From Myxococcota bacterium (GTDB lineage: Bacteria > Myxococcota_A > UBA9160 > SMWR01), in the NCBI GenBank assembly GCA_039030075.1, contig JBCCEW010000002.1, positions 124,001-188,000 on the forward strand: 64,000 nucleotides of DNA. Direction: 5' to 3'. Position 1 is the stretch's first letter. Each line of letters starts with the position of its first letter. A program made the position numbers and the translations under genes. This document shows positions 58,313 through 64,000 of this stretch, one piece after another. Below the pieces are notes generated by a model, which searched no databases, was not told the DNA's origin, and saw nothing but the letters and a program-made list of their open reading frames with translations.

Positions 58313-60940
58313 CTAGAAGTAGACCTCGAGTGCCGCCCCGACCATGCGCGGCGGCGTCAGCGATTGGGAGGGGTTGCCGAACAGACTCACGGTTCCCGTG
58401 TTTCGGTTCACGCTCCCCAGGTTGACGCCCACGGGCTCGTCCTCGTCGAGCGCGTTGGTGACGAACCCGTAGAGCATGAAATGCTCGTGGGCGTAGCCGC
58501 CCCGCAGGTTCACGATGGTGCGACTGCCCACCTTCTCTGCGAGGCCGGGGCCCAGCTCGGTCTGGCCCAGGTTGGCGATGTCGGTCTCGTAGCCGTCGAC
58601 CACGGTGACGCCGCCGTCGACGAAGAGTCCCGTGTCGTGTTGATAGCGGCCGCCGACCGAGACCGAGTACTCGGGGGCGCGCGGGAGCTCGTTCCCTTCC
58701 AGGTTCTCGAAGGGCATGCCGGGCAGCGCGAAGGGAAAGTCGTCGAACTCGGTGAACAGATACCCGAAGCTCGCATAGAGCTGCAGACCCGAGATGGGTT
58801 TCCATTCGGCCGTCGCTTCGACGCCGGCGATCGTCGATTCGCCTGCGTTGACGACCTGGCTGTCGAAGAGCGTCATGCTGGGTCCTGGGACCGTGAGCTG
58901 CTGGTCCTCGTACTTCGAGTAGAAGGCGTTCGCGTTGAAAGTGAGCGTCCGATCGCGCCAGCGGGTTCGGAACCCGACCTCGACCTGGTCGAGGAACTCG
59001 GGGTCGAATTCGCCCACGACGAAGCGCTCGCCCGAACGTTGCAGGAACGTTCCGCCGGCGCGATAGCCGCGCTGGGCGGTGACGAAGACGGAGTGGTTGC
59101 TGGTGAAGCGATAAGTGAGTTCGGCCTGCGGGAGCCAGACCCCGAACCCACCGGATTGGTTCGGGTCCACTCGCTCCGACGAGAACGCGCGCACCAGGGC
59201 GATGCAGGTGGGCGGCGGGGTGATGCCGGTCAGCGCGACGCAGCTGGGCGGATCGACGAAGAGGTTCGTCACGGGAGCGCTCTTCGTGCGGGTCGTCTCG
59301 TTGTCGTAGCGGAGGGCGATCTCGACGCTGAAACGCTCGTGGAAGTCGGCGCGTGCGCTTCCGAACAGCGCCCAGTTGCGCGTCTTCGAGTCGACGTCTT
59401 GATCCGCGCTGAGGCGGGAATCGATCGGATCGATCGGGATTCCCATGGAGAGCGGGGCGAGCAGCAGCACCTGGGTGCCCCCGAGCTCGCGGCGATCCTC
59501 GAAGTAGTAGCCGCCACCCACGAGCCGGAGCCAGTCGAGTTCGAGCTCGAGCCGCGCTTCGCCCGAATACGTGGCGGTGTTCTCGATCGACTCGAGGTTT
59601 CGATCGAAGCTCCCCGGGTCGCGCAGGCTGCCGACCCTCTGGCGTCGTTCGGCGTCCTCGTAGGTGCCGATGAGACGCAGCTTCAGCTTCTCGTCGAACT
59701 CGTGGGTGACGTCGCCGACCACGCGGATGACTTCGGTGTCGTTGCGCTGCGGGTCGTTGAAGGTCTTGCGGTCGGTGAAGTCGAAGCTGGCGAAGGCCGG
59801 GTCGTCTGCTCCAAACGGAGCGTTGACGAACGACGACGTTCCGCCCACCTCGCTCTCGGCGTGCTCGACGAGCAGCTCGACGCGCAGGCCCTCGATCGCC
59901 TCGGGCTCGGCGAGGAGCTTGCCGCGGACGAGCAGACTCTCGGTCGGGTCGAATTCCGAACCGTCTTCCGCGCGTCTCACGACGCCGTCGCTCTCCTGGA
60001 GGTCCGAGCTCACGCGGAACGCGAGTTGGTCGTCGATGAGGGGGCCGGACACTGCGATGGCGTACTGTCGCGTGTCGAAGTTGCCCGCCCGGGCGCGGGC
60101 CCGTCCCTCCCAGTGATACGTCGGGTCCCGCGTCGAGAGGTAGATCGAGCCGGCGAGTGCGTTCCGCCCCTGGGTGACCGATTGAGCGCCGCGCAGGACC
60201 TCAACCTGGCCGACGTCCCAGAGCGACTCGAAGCCGCCCGTGAGGGCGATGGTCGACACCGGCGCGCCATCCGAATAGACGTTCGAGGTGACTCCCGCGA
60301 CCGTGTTGTCGGTTCCCGTCGTCCCGTTCCGGCTGATGCCGCGGATCGTGACATTGCTGGTCGGCCCGGAGAGCGTCACGTTCGGTGTGCGCAAGAGCAG
60401 CTCGTCGAGCTCGAAGATGGACTCGCCATCGATGCGCTGCTCCGAGAAGACTTCCACGGACACCGCTTCCTCGTGGAGGGTGGAGCGGTCCTTGGTCCCG
60501 GCCACGATGATCTCACCGCCATCGAACGGGTCGGGCTCGGGATCGGGCGCCGCCGGCTCCACCACCACCGGAGGAGGTTTCGGAGGCACGGTGCGGATCA
60601 GCACGGCCCCGGAGTTCAGCCGATGGCCCTCGAGGCCACTGCCGCGCAGCACCTCGCGCAGCGCCTCTTCCGCCGTCCAGGTTCCGGCGATCGCAGGCGC
60701 CGTGCGGCCGGCGACCACTTCCGCCGGTGCGATCAAGGGGAAGCCGTAGTGCTCCGCCAACCAGAGCAGGGAGGTCTGCAGCGACTGCGCCGGCAGATCG
60801 ACGGCAAGGGGTGCGTCTGCGGCGAGTGCGCCGCTTGCGCACAGGAGCCAGATGGTCACGAGGAGGCGGCCAAGCGCCGTGCGCGGGCGGTTCGCATCGC
60901 AGCCAGACCGCCGGCTCCGCGGATGGGGGACGGGATTCAC
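58313..60940 (-). CDS. TonB-dependent siderophore receptor with STN signalling domain (FecA type)
   Basis: Outer-membrane receptor of 875 residues. After the signal peptide, an STN domain (residues 45-110, LPAQSLQTSLLWLAEHYGFP, then LREVLRGSGLEGHRLNSGAV) marks it as a transducer that signals to FecR. The TonB box/plug follows (GEIIVAGTKD, VEVLRGAQSVTQGRNALAGS), then a 22-strand-type barrel with YRAGGTFLQRSGERFVVGEF, and terminal GAALEVYF ending in phenylalanine. The start is uncertain: GTG 60940 is preferred over the open frame to 61162. Its neighbours FecI and FecR are divergent; the ligand is probably a ferric siderophore. Confidence 0.88.
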   Translation of the reverse strand: MNPVPHPRSRRSGCDANRPRTALGRLLVTIWLLCASGALAADAPLAVDLPAQSLQTSLLWLAEHYGFPLIAPAEVVAGRTAPAIAGTWTAEEALREVLRGSGLEGHRLNSGAVLIRTVPPKPPPVVVEPAAPDPEPDPFDGGEIIVAGTKDRSTLHEEAVSVEVFSEQRIDGESIFELDELLLRTPNVTLSGPTSNVTIRGISRNGTTGTDNTVAGVTSNVYSDGAPVSTIALTGGFESLWDVGQVEVLRGAQSVTQGRNALAGSIYLSTRDPTYHWEGRARARAGNFDTRQYAIAVSGPLIDDQLAFRVSSDLQESDGVVRRAEDGSEFDPTESLLVRGKLLAEPEAIEGLRVELLVEHAESEVGGTSSFVNAPFGADDPAFASFDFTDRKTFNDPQRNDTEVIRVVGDVTHEFDEKLKLRLIGTYEDAERRQRVGSLRDPGSFDRNLESIENTATYSGEARLELELDWLRLVGGGYYFEDRRELGGTQVLLLAPLSMGIPIDPIDSRLSADQDVDSKTRNWALFGSARADFHERFSVEIALRYDNETTRTKSAPVTNLFVDPPSCVALTGITPPPTCIALVRAFSSERVDPNQSGGFGVWLPQAELTYRFTSNHSVFVTAQRGYRAGGTFLQRSGERFVVGEFDPEFLDQVEVGFRTRWRDRTLTFNANAFYSKYEDQQLTVPGPSMTLFDSQVVNAGESTIAGVEATAEWKPISGLQLYASFGYLFTEFDDFPFALPGMPFENLEGNELPRAPEYSVSVGGRYQHDTGLFVDGGVTVVDGYETDIANLGQTELGPGLAEKVGSRTIVNLRGGYAHEHFMLYGFVTNALDEDEPVGVNLGSVNRNTGTVSLFGNPSQSLTPPRMVGAALEVYF

Positions 60941-61134
60941 GTCAGGAACGACGCGTGGGCGTCGGAAAACGACACCCCCGGTCGCCCGCGTCGCGTCCCG
61001 ACTCCGGCCGGACCGGCGCAGGGCCGAACCTTTGCGGCGGCGCGCCGGCCCCTGCCCCAGATCGGGCCTTGGGCCCGGAGACGCAAGCCTTTGAAAAATC
61101 ACGAAAAAACGGGAGCGGCGTGCCGGTTCCACTT

Positions 61135-61153
61135 GAAAATGAATTTCAAAGTC
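61135..61153. promoter_or_regulatory. Fur-box-like site between TonB receptor and FecI genes
   Basis: The 19-bp A/T-rich sequence starting GAAAATGAATTTCA matches the Fur consensus at 12 of 19 positions by hand alignment. It also has TTGAAA/TTTCAA dyad symmetry, in an otherwise GC-rich genome. It overlaps the expected promoter of fecI and lies in the 220-bp divergent gap. Iron-responsive repression is inferred. Confidence 0.6.
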
Positions 61154-61160
61154 GACTAGC

Positions 61161-61721
61161 ATGGCGCGGTGGAACGACTACAGGAGCGCGGCGGGCGTGA
61201 AGCAGGTGGGTGATTCGGTCTGGTCGGCTTCGGCGGTGGGCCAGCTCTACGTCGAGCACTTCGAGCGCCTGGTCGCGTCCCTCTACGCCGCGTTCGGCGC
61301 CGGTCCTCCCGAGCCCGAGGACGTCGCCCAGCGGGCGTTCGCGAAGCTGATCGGGCATCGGCCGACGCGCGAGGTGGACAATCCTGCCGCTTTTCTGTGG
61401 CGCACTGCCTCGAACATCGCGATTTCCGACAAGCGGGCCCAGCAGGTGCGTCACCGCTACGCCCGAGATTCTCGCTCGATGCAAAACGAGGGTGTCGTCC
61501 TCACCCCCGAGCGCGTCTTAGAATCGAAGGAACGGTTGGACGTCGTGCTTGCGACCCTTCGCAAGATGCCGGAGCAGCGACGCCGGGTCTTCCTCCTCAA
61601 TCGCGTGGAGGGGCTCAGCTACTCCGAGGTCTCGAAGCGGATCGGCATCGGGCGCACGGCGGTGACCAAGCACGTCGCGCGTGCGACGGCGGACATCGAC
61701 GCAGCTCTCTCGAAGCGCTAA
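61161..61721 (+). CDS. FecI-like ECF sigma factor
   Basis: ECF sigma factor of 186 residues. Region 2 has LYVEHFERLVASLYAAFGA, then EPEDVAQRAFAKLIGH and NPAAFLWRTASNIAISDKRA; region 4 has MPEQRRRVFLLNRVEGLSYS, then EVSKRIGIGRTAVTKHVARA. It should direct transcription of the iron-uptake genes when FecR is triggered by the receptor. ATG 61161 lacks a ribosome binding site; GTG 61197 with AGGAG is a good alternative, giving 174 residues. FecR follows 13 bp later. Confidence 0.9.
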   Translation: MARWNDYRSAAGVKQVGDSVWSASAVGQLYVEHFERLVASLYAAFGAGPPEPEDVAQRAFAKLIGHRPTREVDNPAAFLWRTASNIAISDKRAQQVRHRYARDSRSMQNEGVVLTPERVLESKERLDVVLATLRKMPEQRRRVFLLNRVEGLSYSEVSKRIGIGRTAVTKHVARATADIDAALSKR

Positions 61722-61734
61722 CGGGACGCGATAC

Positions 61735-62751
61735 ATGGAGCGATTGCCGGATCACATCCGGGACGCCGCCTATGGGTGGCGTGCGCTTCTGGCGGACGGG
61801 CCCTTGCCCGCCGAAGCGCAGGCGAAGTTCGACGCCTGGCTGGCTTCGGACCCGCGCCACGCGGCGGCGCTCGCACGCGCCGAGGCGCTCTGGCGCGAGC
61901 TCGGAAGCCTCGACCGGGCAGACCTCGATGCGGCCTGGATCGACGAGCCCGCTCCGCAGGTGCGGGTGGCACCGGCACGGCCTCGTCGGCGCTCCGCGAC
62001 CCGCTTCGGGCTGGTGCCGTCCCTGGCGCTGGTCGGCACGCTGTTCGCGGCCGTGTTCTGGTGGGCATCCCCCGCCGAACGCGGGTTGGGCTGGCCCTGG
62101 TCCGGTTCCCCCCGAACGCTCTCGACCGCGCATGCGGAGGTGACGACCACCGCGTTGTCGGACGGCACGCGCGTGACACTCGGCGGTGCTTCTGAGCTCG
62201 AGATCGCATTCGACCGGCAACACCGCAGGCTGCGACTCCTCTCGGGCGAGGCCTACTTCGAGGTCGCGCACGATGCCGATCGACCCTTCGAGGTCACCGC
62301 GGGGGCGACCCAGGCGCGCGCGCTCGGAACCGCATTCGAGATGCGGCGGCGAGGCGAACGGACGGTCGTGGCGGTCGCCGAGGGGATCGTCGGTGTCGGC
62401 GACGGCCAGTCCTCGCTGGATCGCGGAGTTCGGTTGAATCCCGGCCAGCGCGTCATCGTGTCCGATCGGCGCGGCGCGGGCGATCTCGCGCACGTGCGGG
62501 TCGAGTCGGTCGGAGCCTGGCGGCGCGGTCGGCTGGTCTTCACGAATGCCACGCTTGCCGATGTCGTGGCCGACGCGAGTCGCTACCACGACCGCCCCGT
62601 CGTGCTCGCCGATCCCGACCTCGGCGCCCTGCAGGTGACCGCCTCGTTCCGCGCGGAGGACATCGACGCGCTGCTCGCCGGGCTCACCGAGATGTTCCCG
62701 GTGCGCATCGACCGCTCGGGCGACGCCACCCGCATCCTCGCCCGCGATTGA
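61735..62751 (+). CDS. FecR-like anti-sigma factor
   Basis: Inner-membrane regulator of 338 residues. The N-terminal DUF4880 domain (AYGWRALLADGPLPAEAQAK, then DAWLASDPRHAAALARAEAL) binds the sigma factor. One membrane helix is near residue 100 (LVPSLALVGTLFAAVFWW). The periplasmic FecR domain has LSTAHAEVTTTALSDGTRVT and LLSGEAYFEVAHDADRPFEV. The C-terminal DUF4974-like part (LADVVADASRYHDRPVVL) contacts the receptor STN domain. The full set FecI, FecR and STN-receptor is present, so the signalling chain is complete. Confidence 0.92.
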   Translation: MERLPDHIRDAAYGWRALLADGPLPAEAQAKFDAWLASDPRHAAALARAEALWRELGSLDRADLDAAWIDEPAPQVRVAPARPRRRSATRFGLVPSLALVGTLFAAVFWWASPAERGLGWPWSGSPRTLSTAHAEVTTTALSDGTRVTLGGASELEIAFDRQHRRLRLLSGEAYFEVAHDADRPFEVTAGATQARALGTAFEMRRRGERTVVAVAEGIVGVGDGQSSLDRGVRLNPGQRVIVSDRRGAGDLAHVRVESVGAWRRGRLVFTNATLADVVADASRYHDRPVVLADPDLGALQVTASFRAEDIDALLAGLTEMFPVRIDRSGDATRILARD

Positions 62752-62767
62752 GCGGCGTCGCGGAGCG

Positions 62768-62791
62768 GCGACGACCGGACCCGATCGTCGC
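62768..62791. terminator. Hairpin between convergent fecR and patatin genes
   Basis: GCGACGA (62768-62774) pairs with TCGTCGC (62785-62791) across a 10-nt loop, between two convergent genes. No T-run follows. It is a modest bidirectional terminator candidate. Confidence 0.4.
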
Positions 62792-62795
62792 TCGC

Positions 62796-64000
62796 TCAGT
62801 CCTCGAAGAAGCGCGCGAGTTCGTCTTCGCGGGCGGCGGCGTCGCGGAAGCCGAGCTCGGTCAGAGGGGCGAGGAAGTCGCCGTCGAAGAGGAGGTAGGA
62901 AAACAGGTCGCTCTCGGCGCTGCGCGGGTCGTCGCCCAGGTTGCGCATCGCCAGCCGGAAGAAGGGCGAGCGCAGCTTCGCTTCCGGGATGTCCTGCAGC
63001 ACGTCGGCGGCCAGGGCACCGAGGTCGGCGGTGGGCCGGATCACCAGGTCGTCGATCAGGCGGAAGCGCTGGCCGCGCTCGCTCGTCGACACCTCGTTCA
63101 GCCGGTGGGTGTACTCCTCACCGAAGGCCTTCTCGCCGTCGCGAATCATGTCGTTCATCACGCGCATGCGCGCGAGGTCCGTGTCCAGGTGATCGAGCAG
63201 CATCGAGTTCAGGATCTTCCCGAACAGGAAGGCGGGGTTCGCGTAGTCCTCGACCCGGTGCCGCGCGAGGGTTTGCGCATGGGCGTGCTGGGCGTGGGGC
63301 CGCAGCGCCACCACCAGCACCTTGTCGGCGCCGAGTCGAAGCGCCGGCGAGAGCGGCGTGTTGAGGCGCAGGCCCCCGTCGGCGAAGTAGGTCTGGGAGA
63401 TGCGCACGGCCGGGAAGAGCAGCGGGATCGCGGCGCTGGCCAGTGCATGGGTGGGACGCAGGTGGGTCACCTTCGGTACCACCGAGGGATCGCGCGTCCA
63501 GCCCGGCAGGTCGCGGTCGCGGGTCTCGAGGAAGGCGACGACGCGGCCCGTGGCGATCTCGGTGGCGGCGACGCACACGGCACTCACGTGGCCCTGGTTG
63601 ACGTTGCTCCGGATCCGTCGCCACGGCACCGCGCGCACCACCATGCGCTCCAGGGGCTGGGTGTTCAGGAGGCCGTAGATGCGCTCCGGCGGGCTTCCGC
63701 CCCGCATGGCGTCGGCCATGCGTCGCAGCCCCAGCATTCGCCGGGGGAGGCCCAGCAGGTCGCGCCGGCTGAAGGGCAGGACCTCCTCGATCTTCATCCG
63801 CCGCCAGAAGTCGACGAGCTGGGCGCCGCGGACGGGGCCCTGCTGGGAGGTCGCGGCCATGTAGCACGCGTGGATGGCCCCGACCGAGGTGCCGCACAGG
63901 ATGTCGAAGGTGACCGGCTTGCCGATGCGCTTCGGCAGCTCTTCCACCAGGTAGCGGACGACTCCGGCTTCGTAGGCGCCGCGGGCGCCGCCGCCAGAGA
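62796..64000 (-). CDS. Patatin-like phospholipase (5' end beyond window)
   Basis: Patatin-family acyl hydrolase; about 401 codons are in view and the N-terminus lies past the window edge. The oxyanion-hole motif GGGARGAYEAGVV is near 63960-63997. The nucleophile serine is in CGTSVGA and the catalytic Asp in FADGGLRL. The DUF3336-like or helical C-terminus includes NPAFLFGKILNSMLLDHLD. It is probably a cytosolic or membrane-associated lipase or phospholipase. The GTG at 63947 is not the start, because conserved sequence continues upstream. Confidence 0.9.
   Translation of the reverse strand, partial: SGGGARGAYEAGVVRYLVEELPKRIGKPVTFDILCGTSVGAIHACYMAATSQQGPVRGAQLVDFWRRMKIEEVLPFSRRDLLGLPRRMLGLRRMADAMRGGSPPERIYGLLNTQPLERMVVRAVPWRRIRSNVNQGHVSAVCVAATEIATGRVVAFLETRDRDLPGWTRDPSVVPKVTHLRPTHALASAAIPLLFPAVRISQTYFADGGLRLNTPLSPALRLGADKVLVVALRPHAQHAHAQTLARHRVEDYANPAFLFGKILNSMLLDHLDTDLARMRVMNDMIRDGEKAFGEEYTHRLNEVSTSERGQRFRLIDDLVIRPTADLGALAADVLQDIPEAKLRSPFFRLAMRNLGDDPRSAESDLFSYLLFDGDFLAPLTELGFRDAAAREDELARFFED

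Noticed and set aside
57869-61159. 1096-codon plus-strand open frame across the TonB receptor operon
   Set aside because: It is antisense to several genes with clear family motifs, has no ribosome binding site or recognisable domain, and is expected from the high GC content.

Overview
The window is a GC-rich (by eye close to 70 percent), gene-dense stretch of chromosome from a Gram-negative, aerobic bacterium. The envelope is diderm: there is an LpxA-type acyltransferase, apolipoprotein N-acyltransferase, a TonB receptor and several lipoproteins. Heme A synthase implies an aa3-type oxidase. Eight PEP-CTERM-type secreted proteins, Myxococcus-type cysteine-rich repeats and a PilZ/TIGR02266-like protein suggest a myxobacterium-like or other former deltaproteobacterial lineage; this is an inference, not a proof. 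I see no rRNA, tRNA, CRISPR array, insertion sequence or phage gene. GTG and TTG starts are common. The high GC content produces many long antisense shadow frames, which I left out.

Layout. 1-5187 (minus): a probable five-gene operon of a DUF3047 protein, an ArsS-like radical SAM enzyme, a TVP38 membrane protein, an FAD disulfide oxidoreductase and a glutamate-type dehydrogenase cut by the window edge. 5555-7325 (plus): a two-gene SDR plus MaoC hydratase unit for acyl-CoA beta-oxidation. 7391-10970 (minus): an OpuC-type osmoprotectant ABC importer with a permease/binding-protein fusion, a glycosyltransferase and an unknown gene. 11045-15132: heme A synthase, divergent from an ABC-2 exporter, a degenerate GGDEF-like protein and an LpxA homologue. 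15162-18909 (minus): an epimerase, a class IV aminotransferase, citrate synthase and a YciH/SUI1 protein. 19043-21882 (plus): a coupled pair of M16 proteases, one apparently catalytic and one not.

21879-28426 (minus): RmuC, then six tandem paralogous PEP-CTERM proteins, then an HTTM-domain membrane protein whose start seems to be a CTG overlapping the last PEP-CTERM stop. 28553-30875 (plus): a PilZ-like protein, then a TetR regulator with two palindromic operators and a diiron ferritin-like protein. 30977-37158 (plus): a 1533-residue double adenylate cyclase/ATPase and Lnt, again with an apparent CTG start. 37155-38336: a cupin/JmjC-like protein whose metal site reads H-x-A instead of H-x-D. 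38359-44297 (minus): a 1779-residue secreted protein with a C-terminal dockerin, followed 14 bp later by a cohesin-like PEP-CTERM protein.

44650-55804: an outer-membrane protein, a lipoprotein lipase, an MFS/spermidine-synthase-like fusion, DUF1214, CBS and WYL proteins, a beta-lactamase-family lipoprotein and another PEP-CTERM protein. 56046-62751: a complete iron-uptake locus with FecI sigma factor, FecR anti-sigma factor, STN-containing TonB receptor, two small membrane proteins and a PepSY reductase, with a Fur-box-like site between the divergent halves. The window ends inside a patatin phospholipase.

The strongest candidates for something new are the cohesin/dockerin gene pair, the six-gene PEP-CTERM array coupled to an HTTM protein, the H-x-A cupin, the two apparent CTG starts at CTGA overlaps, and three convergent gene pairs that share one CTAG for both stop codons.
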